Source: Rhizobium sp. Root1212 (GTDB lineage: Bacteria > Pseudomonadota > Alphaproteobacteria > Rhizobiales > Rhizobiaceae). From it: a DNA stretch of 64,000 bases. The stretch spans positions 12,095 through 76,094 of the forward strand of contig NZ_LMDA01000004.1 in the NCBI RefSeq assembly GCF_001424985.1, read 5' to 3'. The position numbers and the translations under genes are program-made. The notes below the pieces were generated by a model. It was not told the DNA's origin. It did no database searches and saw only the letters and a program-made list of their open reading frames with translations. Each line of letters starts with the position of its first letter. Positions within the stretch are counted from its first letter, which is position 1. Of the stretch, positions 1-8,684 are shown piece by piece.

Positions 1-48
1 CCATCCATGCCGACTGCAGACAAGATCAACAATGACAGGGGTAATGCA

Positions 49-915
49 ATGAAACATGGGATTATCAAGACATTCGTGTTGGCTGCTGCCGCAACGGCCG
101 CTTTCGCCGGCGCCGGTTTTGCCGGGGAGGGGGCGAAGCTCGTGCCTGAGACAGTCCGCAGCGCGGGCAAGATCACGGTAGGCTCGCAGCAGACCTTCCC
201 GCCGATCGAATTTCGTGAGCCGGGCGCGACCGTGGTGACGGGCGCCAGTGCCGATCTGCTGGCCGAAATCGCCAAGCGTCTCGACCTGAAGCTCGAATAT
301 GTCCAGGCCGAATATGCGGCCCTCATTCCGGGCATCGAGGCCAAGCGTTTCGACGTCGCCTCCGGCGGCATCAGCGACACCGAAGAGCGCGAGCAGAAGC
401 TCGATTTCGTCAACTACATGGCCTCCGGCGGCTCGGCCATGGTGCGCAGCGAGGATGCGCAGACGTACAAGACCATCGCGGATTTCTGCGGCAAGTCGGT
501 CGCGACGCTTCTGGGCAGCCGCGTCATCATGGCGAAGGTCGAGGAAGCATCCACCGCCTGCACCGCCAAGGGCGAGGCGGCGATCCGCGCCGAACAGCTT
601 CCGTCCGCGCCGGACGCGCGCATGCAGCTCGACCTCAAGCGCGTCGACGCCTATCTCGGCGACTTCCCGGCGCTCGCCTACATGGGCACCCAGTTTCCCG
701 GCAAATATTCCATCGTCGGCGGCAATTACATGCTGACGCCCTACATCACCTCCTGGGGCTTCTCCAAGGACAATGCGGGCCTGCGCGACGCGGTGAAGAC
801 GACGCTGCAGGAAATGCTGGCTGACGGCGCCTACAAGGCGATCATGGACAAGTGGGGCGTCGGCGGCGCCGTGCTGCCGGAGATCAGCGTCAACCTGCCG
901 GCCAGCAAGCGCTGA
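49..915 (+). CDS. Polar amino-acid ABC transporter, periplasmic substrate-binding protein
   Basis: 288-residue type-3 solute-binding protein (SBP_bac_3 fold) that would capture an amino acid or similar small polar compound in the periplasm for the permease and ATPase just downstream. A Sec signal peptide covers about residues 1-25 (a hydrophobic Ala-rich stretch ending near AGFAG). The binding domain follows, with the family hallmarks TFPPIEF near the start and the FDVASGGISDTEERE block around residue 100. The ATG at 49 is preferred to the upstream in-frame ATG at 7 because it has an AGGGG Shine-Dalgarno and starts directly at the signal peptide. The ligand cannot be read from sequence. Confidence 0.85.
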   Translation: MKHGIIKTFVLAAAATAAFAGAGFAGEGAKLVPETVRSAGKITVGSQQTFPPIEFREPGATVVTGASADLLAEIAKRLDLKLEYVQAEYAALIPGIEAKRFDVASGGISDTEEREQKLDFVNYMASGGSAMVRSEDAQTYKTIADFCGKSVATLLGSRVIMAKVEEASTACTAKGEAAIRAEQLPSAPDARMQLDLKRVDAYLGDFPALAYMGTQFPGKYSIVGGNYMLTPYITSWGFSKDNAGLRDAVKTTLQEMLADGAYKAIMDKWGVGGAVLPEISVNLPASKR

Positions 916-932
916 CACGGGGAGGAAAGATC

Positions 933-1781
933 ATGGCCGTGACGGATCGTCTCTCCGCCTCCGAACTTCCGATCGTTCATCGACGCCGCTGGGGAGCCTG
1001 GGTCCTCGGCGCCGTCGCCCTGCTGGTTGTGATCACGATCGTCCATGCGGCCATCCGCGCGCGGATCGTCAATCTCGGTATCTTTGCCGATTACATCTTC
1101 GATCCGCTCATCGTCATGGGGGCGGTCAACGCCCTCATGCTCGGCACGCTGGCGCTGTTCATCGCCACCGCCATCGGCTTCGTCGCCGCCCTGATGCGGG
1201 TCAGCGGCAATCCCATTCTGGTCGCGATCTCCTCGACCTATGTCTATCTCTTCCGCGGCACCCCGATGCTGATCCAGCTCATCTTCTGGTTCAACGCAGT
1301 GCCGATCATGTTCCCCTCGATCACGATCGGCCTGCCGTTCATGGCCGAGCCGCTGTTTTCGGCGCCGACGACCGCGCTGGTCACGCCGTTCCTCGCCGCG
1401 CTCGCCGGGCTCAGCCTGGCGGAAGGCGCCTATATGAGCGAGATCATCCGCGCCGGTATCCTCGCCGTCGACAAGGGGCAGCGGGCCGCGGCCACCGCGC
1501 TCGGCATGACCCAGCGCCAGGTGCTCACCCAGGTCGTCATACCGCAGGCGGGCCGCATCATCATTCCGGCGGCCGGCAACCAGTATATCATGCTGTTGAA
1601 GTCGTCCTCGCTCGCCTCGGCCATCGGCTATCTCGAACTGCTGCGCGTCGCGACGGATATCTATTCCTCCAACTTCCAGGTCGTCGAACTGCTGGCCGTC
1701 GCCGCCTTCTGGTATCTCGTCATGACCGCCTTCGCGACAGCGATCCAGACCGTCCTCGAAAAGGTTTTCCCGCAAAGATGA
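933..1781 (+). CDS. Amino-acid ABC transporter permease
   Basis: 282-residue inner-membrane permease of the His/Glu/Gln (HAAT) type with several hydrophobic spans. The ATPase-contact (EAA) loop is readable around residues 170-200 (AGILAVDKGQRAAATALGM). The ATG at 933 follows GGGGAGGAAAG, so the longer upstream frame is rejected. It lies 17 bp after the binding protein and overlaps the ATPase gene by 4 bp (ATGA), so the three form one operon. Only one permease gene is present; such proteins often act as homodimers, which would explain the missing partner. Confidence 0.85.
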   Translation: MAVTDRLSASELPIVHRRRWGAWVLGAVALLVVITIVHAAIRARIVNLGIFADYIFDPLIVMGAVNALMLGTLALFIATAIGFVAALMRVSGNPILVAISSTYVYLFRGTPMLIQLIFWFNAVPIMFPSITIGLPFMAEPLFSAPTTALVTPFLAALAGLSLAEGAYMSEIIRAGILAVDKGQRAAATALGMTQRQVLTQVVIPQAGRIIIPAAGNQYIMLLKSSSLASAIGYLELLRVATDIYSSNFQVVELLAVAAFWYLVMTAFATAIQTVLEKVFPQR

Positions 1782-2566
1782 GCACCGCACCCGAACAGTC
1801 CCACGCCGTCTCCGTGGTCGGCGTCTCCAAGAAATGGGGGCCTGTCTCGGCCTTCACCGATGTCAGCTTCGATGTGCCGCAGGGCGAGGTCGTGGCATTG
1901 CTCGGGCCTTCCGGGGCCGGCAAGTCCACGCTGCTGCGCTGCGTCAATCACCTTGAAACCATCTCCGCCGGCCGGATCTACGTGCACGGCGACCTGATCG
2001 GCTACCGGTTGGGCGGAGGAGCGCTCTATGAGCTGTCCGACGCCGACATCAGCCGGCAACGGCAGAAGATCGGCATGGTCTTCCAGCACTTCAATCTGTT
2101 CAAGCACATGACCGCGCTGCAGAACGTGATGAGCGGTCCGGTGCATGTCCTGCAGAGCCCGAAGGCGGAAGCATTGGCCCTGGCGCTGGATCTGCTCGAC
2201 AAGGTGGGGCTGAAGGCGAAGGCAACCGCATACCCCTCAGAGCTTTCCGGCGGCCAGCAGCAGCGCGTCGCGATCGCCAGGGCACTCGCCATGCAGCCGC
2301 GCGTCCTCCTGCTCGATGAGCCGACATCCGCGCTTGACCCCGAACTGGCGCAGGAAGTGGTCGAGACGATCCGCAAGCTGGCCGAGGAAGGCCAGACCAT
2401 GCTGATCGCCACCCACGACATGGGCATCGCCCGCGACGTGGCCGACCGGGTGATCTTCATGGAGGGCGGCAGGATCGCCGAGGATGCGCGCTCGAAGGAC
2501 TTCTTCACCGCGCCGAAGAGCGACCGCGCGCGGCAGTTCCTGTCCAAGCTGCTGCCGGCCCAATAG
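1778..2566 (+). CDS. Amino-acid ABC transporter ATP-binding protein
   Basis: 262-residue cytoplasmic ATPase that powers the importer. Walker A (GPSGAGKST) lies at about residues 43-51, the Q-loop (VFQHFN) near 101, the ABC signature LSGGQQQR at 156-163, Walker B with [10 protein letters not shown] at about 177-190, and the switch His in THDMG near 212. All catalytic elements are intact and the length is normal for the GlnQ/HisP class. The start overlaps the permease stop as ATGA, which indicates translational coupling. Confidence 0.9.
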   Translation: MSTAPEQSHAVSVVGVSKKWGPVSAFTDVSFDVPQGEVVALLGPSGAGKSTLLRCVNHLETISAGRIYVHGDLIGYRLGGGALYELSDADISRQRQKIGMVFQHFNLFKHMTALQNVMSGPVHVLQSPKAEALALALDLLDKVGLKAKATAYPSELSGGQQQRVAIARALAMQPRVLLLDEPTSALDPELAQEVVETIRKLAEEGQTMLIATHDMGIARDVADRVIFMEGGRIAEDARSKDFFTAPKSDRARQFLSKLLPAQ

Positions 2567-2593
2567 CCCCACCGAACCTTCCATGACAAGGCC

Positions 2594-2612
2594 GCCGGCT
2601 CGGCCAGCCGGC
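2594..2612 (+). terminator. Hairpin after the amino-acid ABC operon
   Basis: Inverted repeat GCCGGCT / AGCCGGC with a 5-nt loop, 27 bp after the ATPase stop and 32 bp before the VOC gene. There is no clear T-run, so it may be a partial terminator or an mRNA-stabilising hairpin that separates the transporter from the next genes. Confidence 0.4.
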
Positions 2613-2644
2613 GAAGCCTTACCCCTTCCGAAGGAAGCATCGAC

Positions 2645-3082
2645 ATGACCCATATCTTCAACACCCTGCATCACGTCTGCATCGTCGTCCACGATCTCGA
2701 AAAGACCGTCGCCTATTATGAGAGCCTCGGGGTCGGCCCCTGGTTCGACTATCCCAAGAAGGGCGCCTATCTCGAATTCGACGTGCCCAACAAGGCGGCC
2801 TCGGATGCCATGCGCTACAAGTGCTGCGATCTCGACAACGTGCAGATCCAGCTCTGCGATCCGGGCGAACTGGATTCGCCGCAAAAGCGATTTCTCGACG
2901 AACGCGGCGAGGGCGTCTATCACCTCGGCTTCGAGGTTGCGGATCGCGATGCGGCGGAAGCCCAGGGCCGTGCGCTCGGTCTCGGTGTCGTGGCTCGCGG
3001 CAAGCGCACGGACGGTTCCGGCTTCTGCTATTTCGACACGCGCGAACAGGCTGGCATCGTGCTCGAAATCCGCAAATCCTGA
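2645..3082 (+). CDS. VOC-superfamily protein (glyoxalase / methylmalonyl-CoA epimerase-like)
   Basis: 145-residue single-chain vicinal-oxygen-chelate protein. It has the paired beta-alpha-beta-beta-beta units of the family: HHVCIVVHDLEKTVAYYESLG at the N-terminus and a second unit starting YHLGFEV near residue 92, ending in VLEIRKS. The expected metal ligands are visible: His near residue 10, His near 92 and Glu near 141. The layout is closest to methylmalonyl-CoA epimerase-like members, but the substrate is unknown. It is co-directional with the upstream amino-acid importer, from which it is separated by a small hairpin, so it may act on the imported compound; that link is inferred. Confidence 0.7.
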   Translation: MTHIFNTLHHVCIVVHDLEKTVAYYESLGVGPWFDYPKKGAYLEFDVPNKAASDAMRYKCCDLDNVQIQLCDPGELDSPQKRFLDERGEGVYHLGFEVADRDAAEAQGRALGLGVVARGKRTDGSGFCYFDTREQAGIVLEIRKS

Positions 3083-3090
3083 GCTTCGGG

Positions 3091-3993
3091 ATGACGCGCA
3101 TCTTTTACAACGGGGCAGCCGGATTTGATTTCGGCGCGGCCGTGCGGGGGCGCGAAAGCGTCCTGCTGTGCCTCGCGGCCATGTTGCTGTTCGCCGCGTC
3201 GGACATCATCGCCAAGCATCTGTCGGTAACGTTCCATCCGTTGCAGATCGCCTGGTTTCGCTACCTCGCGGCCTCGGCCCTGCTTTGCGCCGTCTGTCTG
3301 CGCTTCGGCAGGCCCGCCCGCAGCGCGGTCTCGGCCGCGCAGATCATCCGTGGCGTCGGCATGGCCGGGGCGACGATCCTGCTGGTGGCCGCACTCAGCC
3401 TCCAGCCGGTGGCGGAGGCGACCGCGCTCGTCTTCATCTCGCCCTGCCTCGTCACGCTGCTGTGCGTGCTCATCCTCAAGGAACGCGTGCCTGTGTGGCG
3501 GTGGGTGGGCGTTTTCGGCGGCCTGCTCGGCGTGCTGGTCATCCTGCGTCCGGGCTTTGCCGGTTACAATCCCGCTGCACTTTTCTCGATCGCGTCCGCC
3601 GCCTGCTGGGCGACGGCGCTGGTGATGACGCGGCGGGCGGTGGTGGCCGACAGTCTGGCAACGACGCTTGCCTATTCCTCCCTCACGGGCTTCGTGTTGC
3701 TAAGCGCGGCGCTGCCCTTCGTCTTCCGGGGATTGACTGTCGCCCAGCTGGTCCTGTCTTGCGCCACAGCTGTCTTGTGGCTGGCGGCGCATGTCGCCAT
3801 TGCCTTCGCCTATCGCCGGCCGGAGGCGCAGGTGTCCCGACTTGCGCCGGTTTCCTATACCCATCTCCTGTGGGCCACGGGCTTCGGCTATCTCGTATTC
3901 GGCACGATCCCCGACGCGATGACGGTCGCGGGAGCGGCTTTGATCATCGCAAGCGGGCTGGTCGCCCGAAAGGGAGAGGGGCAGCCGGCGTGA
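3091..3993 (+). CDS. DMT-family transporter with two EamA domains
   Basis: 300-residue inner-membrane protein with about ten hydrophobic segments arranged as two EamA repeats, typical of drug/metabolite exporters. The first repeat opens with LLCLAAMLLFAASDIIAKHL and the second repeat runs from about residue 160 to the end. The start ATG at 3091 lies 8 bp after the VOC stop, so the two are probably co-transcribed; the longer upstream frame overlaps the VOC gene and is rejected. Direction and substrate are unknown; export of an amino acid or metabolite is the usual role in this superfamily. Confidence 0.75.
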   Translation: MTRIFYNGAAGFDFGAAVRGRESVLLCLAAMLLFAASDIIAKHLSVTFHPLQIAWFRYLAASALLCAVCLRFGRPARSAVSAAQIIRGVGMAGATILLVAALSLQPVAEATALVFISPCLVTLLCVLILKERVPVWRWVGVFGGLLGVLVILRPGFAGYNPAALFSIASAACWATALVMTRRAVVADSLATTLAYSSLTGFVLLSAALPFVFRGLTVAQLVLSCATAVLWLAAHVAIAFAYRRPEAQVSRLAPVSYTHLLWATGFGYLVFGTIPDAMTVAGAALIIASGLVARKGEGQPA

Positions 3994-4018
3994 AACCAAG
4001 CGGAAAAGGAGTTTCGCC

Positions 4019-4162
4019 ATGACGAACGTGCTTTTGATCAGGGCGGGCAATATGGGGTTCGCCATGCTGCCAAGCTGGGTGACGCCGACCGCGGCCTGGC
4101 GCCACTTCTGCGACAGGCTGTCGAAGCGGCGCGGCGGTGCTTGCAGGAACCGGGGGGCGTAG
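4019..4162 (+). pseudogene. Short remnant of a dinucleotide-binding oxidoreductase (ProC-like N-terminus)
   Basis: A 47-codon frame starts with MTNVLLIRAGNMGFAML, which matches the Rossmann start of pyrroline-5-carboxylate reductase and related enzymes (usual form LLIGAGNMGFAML). The first Gly of the dinucleotide motif is replaced by Arg. After about 17 residues the similarity stops and the frame ends at 4162. GGAGTTTCGCC precedes the ATG, so it could still be translated. It is most simply the 5' stump left by a deletion. Its position between the DMT gene and the GntR gene suggests a lost member of the upstream operon. Confidence 0.5.
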
Positions 4163-4293
4163 GCGGAAGGACTTGTGCCTTCCTTTCCGTGGGCGGCAGC
4201 CCTTGAATGCGGTAGATCATTGCTCCATACACGAAGAAATATATTCATCTTCACCGGAGCGAACATAGGCCACCGGGAAAAGGGGCAGTATCC

Positions 4294-4944
4294 ATGGCAT
4301 CAAGAAAAGCCGCCGCCGGAGAATTCATCGCATCGGACGTGCGCAACCGCCTGCGCAGTATGATTCTCGGCGCGGAGTTGAAACCCGGACAGCGGCTCGT
4401 CGAAGACGATCTGTGCGAGCGGCTCGGCGTCGGGCGAACGCCGGTGCGCGAGGCGCTGCTGCTGCTCCAGGGGGAAGGGTTTCTTAGCCGTGAGCGGGGC
4501 TGGGTCGTGGAAACGATCGATCGCAGCCAGGTGCGCGTCATCTTCGAAAGTCGCGCGGCGATCGAGGCGTCCACCGCAAGGCTTGCTGCCCGCCACGCCG
4601 AGCAAGGCGAACTGGATACGCTTTCCCGATTGATCGATGCGATGGAGCCCGGTGAAACGCTGACCCGCAGCGAACTGAACAGCCTCAACACGCAGTTTCA
4701 CAAGCAGATCGTTGTTGCATCCAAGAATGCTTTGCTCGGGCAGTTCCATGAGCGAACGCAGTTCCACTACTGGATGCTGCGGGTGCCGATCCTGTTTTCC
4801 GAAGTCGAGGTCAGGGAAACCAATCTTCAGCACCGCCGCATTTTCGATGCGCTGGTCGCTCGTGATGAAGACGAAGCCGATCGCGCCGCGCGCTATCACG
4901 TCGAATCGACAATGGCGATCGTCGAGCCTGCCATCGATCTTTGA
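4294..4944 (+). CDS. GntR-family transcriptional regulator, FCD (FadR-like) subfamily
   Basis: 216-residue regulator. The N-terminal winged helix (about residues 12-75) shows the GntR pattern ILGAELKPGQRLVEDDLCERLGVGRTPVREAL in overlapping parts. The C-terminal helical FCD ligand domain (about 85-205) has NTQFHKQIV and the paired His positions (HYWMLR, HRRIFDAL) that usually bind a metal and a carboxylate ligand. It lies 237 bp upstream of the peptide-type ABC operon in the same direction. An AT-rich inverted repeat in that gap is a good candidate for its operator, so I infer local control of that operon. Confidence 0.85.
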   Translation: MASRKAAAGEFIASDVRNRLRSMILGAELKPGQRLVEDDLCERLGVGRTPVREALLLLQGEGFLSRERGWVVETIDRSQVRVIFESRAAIEASTARLAARHAEQGELDTLSRLIDAMEPGETLTRSELNSLNTQFHKQIVVASKNALLGQFHERTQFHYWMLRVPILFSEVEVRETNLQHRRIFDALVARDEDEADRAARYHVESTMAIVEPAIDL

Positions 4945-5121
4945 CGAGCGAGCGCCGGGAGGGATTGCGGTACGCTGCTGGGTGAGGCGTTCCGCCGCCG
5001 CCACCCCGACCTGATCCGGGCAGGCCGACGCTTTGCCCGCGGATTGGCGTGAAACGACTTTGTGTCGGATGGGGCACCGGCAAAAGAACGTTCCGCGCGG
5101 TATCTTAAAAATAGAATACTA

Positions 5122-5149
5122 AATCCATAGATTATTGGATTTTATGGAT
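5122..5149. promoter_or_regulatory. AT-rich overlapping inverted repeats, candidate GntR operator
   Basis: Two overlapping inverted repeats share bases: AATCCA-N8-TGGATT (5122-5141) and ATCCATA-N13-TATGGAT (5123-5149). They sit in the only markedly AT-rich stretch between the GntR gene and the ABC operon, 32 bp before the SBP start codon. FCD-type GntR proteins bind short palindromes as dimers, so this is the likely binding site. Binding is inferred. Confidence 0.5.
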
Positions 5150-5181
5150 AAGGTTAGGTCTCCCTGAAACCGGACCTGACC

Positions 5182-6804
5182 ATGAAGCCCTATCGCAAAC
5201 TCATCGCCCTCAGCATCGGCATTCTGGCCGCCACTGTTTTCACCGCCTCCGCAGCCGACAGCCCGGTCAAGGGCGGCACGCTGGTCTATCTGGAGCAGCA
5301 GTCCCACACCAACCTCTATCCGCCGGCCGGCGGGTTCTATCCGAACGGCGGTATTCTCAACCAGATCACCGACAAGCTGACCTATCAGAACCCGAAGACG
5401 CTGGAGATCGAGCCGTGGCTCGCCGAATCCTGGCAGGTCAACGACGATGCGACGGAATATACGTTCAAGCTGCGGTCGGGCGTGACCTTCTCCGATGGCA
5501 CGCCGGTCGACGCCGCCGCCGTCGCCAAGAATTTCGACACTTTCGGCCTCGGCAACAAGGGCCTCAAGCAGCCGATCTCGGAAGTGGTGAACAATTACGA
5601 GCGCAGCGAGGTCATCGATCCGCTCACCGTGAAATTCCACTTCAAGAAGCCGTCGCCCGGCTTCCTGCAGGGCACCTCGGTCATCGGCTCCGGCATCGTT
5701 TCGCTCTCGACGCTGGCGCTGCCCTTCGAGCAGCTGGGCGATGCGACCAAGATCGTCGGCTCCGGCCCCTTCGTCGTCTCGCAGGAGACCATCGGCAAGT
5801 CGCTCGATCTCAAGGCGCGTGAAGACTACAACTGGGGGCCGGCCAAGCTGGATCATCAGGGCCGCGCCTATCTCGATGAGATCAAGTACGTCATCACCGG
5901 CGAGGACGGTGTTCGCATCGGCGCGCTTTTGGCGGGACAGGCGGATTTCATCCGCCAGATCCAGGCCTATGACGAGCAGCAGGTCGAAGGCCAGGGCTTC
6001 ACGCTCTATGCGCCGGGTACGCGTGGCGTCAACAATTCCATCGTCTTCCGCGCCGACAATCCGCTCGTCTCCGACGTCAAGGTCCGCAAGGCGCTTTCGC
6101 TCGCCGTCAATCGCGACGAGATCATCTCGACGCTGTTTTCGAAGAATTATCCGAAGGCGACCTCCATCCTGTCGTCCGCAGCGCTCGGCTATGTGCCGCA
6201 GACCGACAAGCTGGGTTACGACCCGGAAAAGGCAAAGGCGCTGCTGGATGAAGCTGGCTACAAGGTCGGCGCCGATGGCGTGCGCGAAAAGGACGGCCAG
6301 AAGCTGGTGCTGACCTCCTATGCCTCCCTGCCGCAGCCGCAGAGCCAGGCCGTGCTGCAGCTCATCGCCCAGCAATGGGGCAAGATCGGCGTGACCTTCA
6401 ACGTGCTCGCCGGCGATGCCGGCACCAAGATCGTCGATGAACTCGATCCGCAGAAGACGCCGGTTGCCGTCGCCATGGTCGGCCGCGCCGACCCGGATGT
6501 CGTCAAGAGCCAGTATTATCCGACGCTGCGCAACGTGCTGCTGCAGAAGGGCGGCACGAGCGACAAGGTCCAGACGTTCGCCGACGAGAAGCTGAACGCC
6601 ATCCTCGACGAGATCGCCTCGCAGCCCGACCGCGAAAAGCGCCTGAAGGCCGTCGGCGAAGCGCAGGCCTATGTGCTTGATCAGGCCTATGCCGTGCCGA
6701 TCTTCGAGGAGCCGCAGGCCTTTGCCGGTGCAGCTTACGTCAAGGGCATCGCCTTCGAGGCGGTCGGCCGCCCCTCTTTCTACAGCACCTGGCTGGACAA
6801 GTAA
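5182..6804 (+). CDS. Peptide-type ABC transporter substrate-binding protein (SBP_bac_5, KPN_01854-like)
   Basis: 540-residue periplasmic binding protein of the dipeptide/oligopeptide/nickel class. A signal peptide spans about residues 1-25 (ending TASAAD). The SBP_bac_5 core contains LAESWQVNDDATEYTFKLR near residue 80 and the VRKALSLAVNRDEI block near 310. The set of partners downstream (fused ATPase, luciferase-like oxidoreductase, CMD protein, peroxidase-like protein) is the conserved neighbourhood of the uncharacterised KPN_01854-type SBP family. The ligand is unknown; the redox genes suggest a compound that is oxidised after uptake. Confidence 0.85.
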   Translation: MKPYRKLIALSIGILAATVFTASAADSPVKGGTLVYLEQQSHTNLYPPAGGFYPNGGILNQITDKLTYQNPKTLEIEPWLAESWQVNDDATEYTFKLRSGVTFSDGTPVDAAAVAKNFDTFGLGNKGLKQPISEVVNNYERSEVIDPLTVKFHFKKPSPGFLQGTSVIGSGIVSLSTLALPFEQLGDATKIVGSGPFVVSQETIGKSLDLKAREDYNWGPAKLDHQGRAYLDEIKYVITGEDGVRIGALLAGQADFIRQIQAYDEQQVEGQGFTLYAPGTRGVNNSIVFRADNPLVSDVKVRKALSLAVNRDEIISTLFSKNYPKATSILSSAALGYVPQTDKLGYDPEKAKALLDEAGYKVGADGVREKDGQKLVLTSYASLPQPQSQAVLQLIAQQWGKIGVTFNVLAGDAGTKIVDELDPQKTPVAVAMVGRADPDVVKSQYYPTLRNVLLQKGGTSDKVQTFADEKLNAILDEIASQPDREKRLKAVGEAQAYVLDQAYAVPIFEEPQAFAGAAYVKGIAFEAVGRPSFYSTWLDK

Positions 6805-6812
6805 TCCAGCCC

Positions 6813-6839
6813 GGCATGGCCGGCTCTGCCGGCCATGCC
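6813..6839 (+). terminator. Strong intercistronic hairpin after the SBP gene
   Basis: Perfect 12-bp inverted repeat GGCATGGCCGGC / GCCGGCCATGCC with a TCT loop, between the SBP stop and the permease start. It has no T-run. Hairpins here often protect the SBP message from 3' decay and lower expression of the membrane genes, so partial termination or mRNA stabilisation is more likely than full termination. Confidence 0.65.
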
Positions 6840-6858
6840 CGATTTTCGGAGAGATGCG

Positions 6859-7797
6859 ATGACACGCTATGTTGCTGGACGGATCGGGCAGGCGGTGCTT
6901 GTGTTGTGGGCGGCCTTCACCCTGTCCTTCATCATCCTGCAGGCCATGCCCGGCGATGCGGTGCTGATCAAGTTCCTGAACCCTGAATTCGGCCTCAGCG
7001 CCGACCAGATCCGCGAGATCCGGCAGGCCTATGCGATCGATTCCGGCGTGCTGGTTCAATATGCCCATACCTTCGCGAACTTCCTGCAGGGGGATTTCGG
7101 CTATTCGATGCAGGCCGGCGTGCCGGTCTCAGTGCAGCTTGCGACCAACCTGCCGCCGACGCTCAGGCTCGCCGCCCTCGGTTTTGGCGCGGCGGTGGTG
7201 CTCGCGGTCTTCATTGCCTTCCTGTCGTCGATTGCGCCGTTCGCCTGGCTGAGGAATCTGGTCCAGTCGCTGCCGTCTCTCTTCATTTCGGTGCCGGTCT
7301 TCTGGCTAGCGATCATGCTCATCCAGATTTTCTCCTTCCGGCTGAAGCTGGTGTCGGTCATCAATCCCGGTCCGTGGGAAAGCCTCATTCTCCCCGTCGC
7401 CACGCTCTCCGTGCCGATTGCCGCGCCGCTCGCCCAGATCCTCATCCGCAACATCGACGAAATCCGCACGCGTCCCTTCGTCGGCGTCGCGCGCGCCAAG
7501 GGTGCCGGCGAGCTTCATTTGCTCTGGCGGCATGTCGCGCGCAATGCGCTCCTGCCGACCCTGACCATTGCCGGCGTGCTGTTCGGCGAGCTTCTGGCCG
7601 GCGCCGTCGTCACCGAGACCGTCTTCGGCCTCAACGGCATCGGCGGCCTCACGGAAAAGGCCGTCAGCAATCAGGATCTTTCCGTGCTGCAGGCCGTGGT
7701 GGTGATTTCCGCCGCCGCCTTCGTCACCATCAACCTTGCCGTGGACCTTGCCTATCCCTTCCTCGATCCGCGGCTCAGAACCAGAAACGGGGCTTAA
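6859..7797 (+). CDS. Peptide-type ABC transporter permease (DppB-like)
   Basis: 312-residue inner-membrane permease. The N-terminus MTRYVAGRIGQAVLVLWAAFTLSF and the later RAKGAGELHLLWRHVARNALLP loop (about residue 215) are standard DppB/OppB features; the latter is the EAA-type contact site for the ATPase. ATG 6859 is preferred to an in-frame ATG at 6835 because GGAGAGATGCG lies directly before it and the 6835 codon overlaps the hairpin. It is followed after 2 bp by the second permease. Confidence 0.85.
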   Translation: MTRYVAGRIGQAVLVLWAAFTLSFIILQAMPGDAVLIKFLNPEFGLSADQIREIRQAYAIDSGVLVQYAHTFANFLQGDFGYSMQAGVPVSVQLATNLPPTLRLAALGFGAAVVLAVFIAFLSSIAPFAWLRNLVQSLPSLFISVPVFWLAIMLIQIFSFRLKLVSVINPGPWESLILPVATLSVPIAAPLAQILIRNIDEIRTRPFVGVARAKGAGELHLLWRHVARNALLPTLTIAGVLFGELLAGAVVTETVFGLNGIGGLTEKAVSNQDLSVLQAVVVISAAAFVTINLAVDLAYPFLDPRLRTRNGA

Positions 7798-7799
7798 TC

Positions 7800-8684
7800 A
7801 TGACCAGCGTGGATATTCTCATCGCGGTCGACCATGCCGCCGGCCGGTCAGCCCCGAAAGGCGACCGCCGCAATCTGTCGGGCCGCATCCTGACGTTTCC
7901 CTTCGGCCTGGCGCTGGCCTGGCTCGTTCTCGCCACCGTGCTTTTATGGGCGGTCGCGCCGCAGCTCTTCACCGCCTACGATCCTCTCGAAGGCATGCCG
8001 GGCGGCCAGCTGAAGGCGCCGTCCGCCGCCCATATCCTCGGGACGGATTCGCTCGGCCGCGATCTCTTCGCCCGCATCGTCCATGGCGCGGTTCATTCGC
8101 TCTCGGGCGCGGTCGCCGCCGTTGGGGTGGGGTTGGTCGTCGGCACGGCGCTCGGCCTTCTCGCAGGCTCGGTGCGCGGCCGGGTCGATGCGGTGCTGAT
8201 GCGGTTCGTCGATGTGCTGCTATCGATCCCGACGCTGCTTTTGTCGCTCAGCATCATCATCATTCTCGGCTTCGGCACGCTCAACGCCGCCATCGCCGTC
8301 GGCGCCACCGCCATTGCCGGCTTCGCGCGGCTGATGCGCTCCGAGGTGGTGCGGGTGAGGAATGCCGAATTCGTCGAGGCTGCCTTCGGCAGCGGCGGCA
8401 CCTTCGGCAAGGTGCTCTGGCGGCATATCCTGCCGAATTCGCTGACCTCGGTCGTGGCCTATACGGCGGTCCAGTTCGGCTGGGCGATCCTGCAGATCTC
8501 GACGCTCGGCTTTCTCGGCTACGGCGCCCCGCCCCCGACGCCGGAATGGGGCCTCTTGATCGCGGAAGGCCGCAACTACCTCGCCACCGCCTGGTGGCTC
8601 ACTGCAGCCCCCGGCCTGATCGTCGTCGCCGTGGTGCTTTCGGCAAACCGCATCAGCCAGTCGATCGGGAGGGCCGCACGATGA
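7800..8684 (+). CDS. Peptide-type ABC transporter permease (DppC-like)
   Basis: 294-residue second permease, forming a heterodimer with the DppB-like protein. The DppC signature GTDSLGRDLFARIVHGA lies at about residues 81-97, and the C-terminal block GFLGYGAPPPTPEWGLLIAEGR is typical of the family. The N-terminus is soluble and precedes the first span (LALAWLVLATVLLW). The start is 2 bp after the previous stop; the end overlaps the ATPase start (ATGA). Confidence 0.85.
   Translation: MTSVDILIAVDHAAGRSAPKGDRRNLSGRILTFPFGLALAWLVLATVLLWAVAPQLFTAYDPLEGMPGGQLKAPSAAHILGTDSLGRDLFARIVHGAVHSLSGAVAAVGVGLVVGTALGLLAGSVRGRVDAVLMRFVDVLLSIPTLLLSLSIIIILGFGTLNAAIAVGATAIAGFARLMRSEVVRVRNAEFVEAAFGSGGTFGKVLWRHILPNSLTSVVAYTAVQFGWAILQISTLGFLGYGAPPPTPEWGLLIAEGRNYLATAWWLTAAPGLIVVAVVLSANRISQSIGRAAR

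Noticed and set aside
831-1790. Long antisense open frame over the first permease gene
   Set aside because: Rich in Arg, Gly and Asp with no motif, which is typical of the shadow frame of a GC-rich gene. Many similar antisense frames occur across the window and were all left out.
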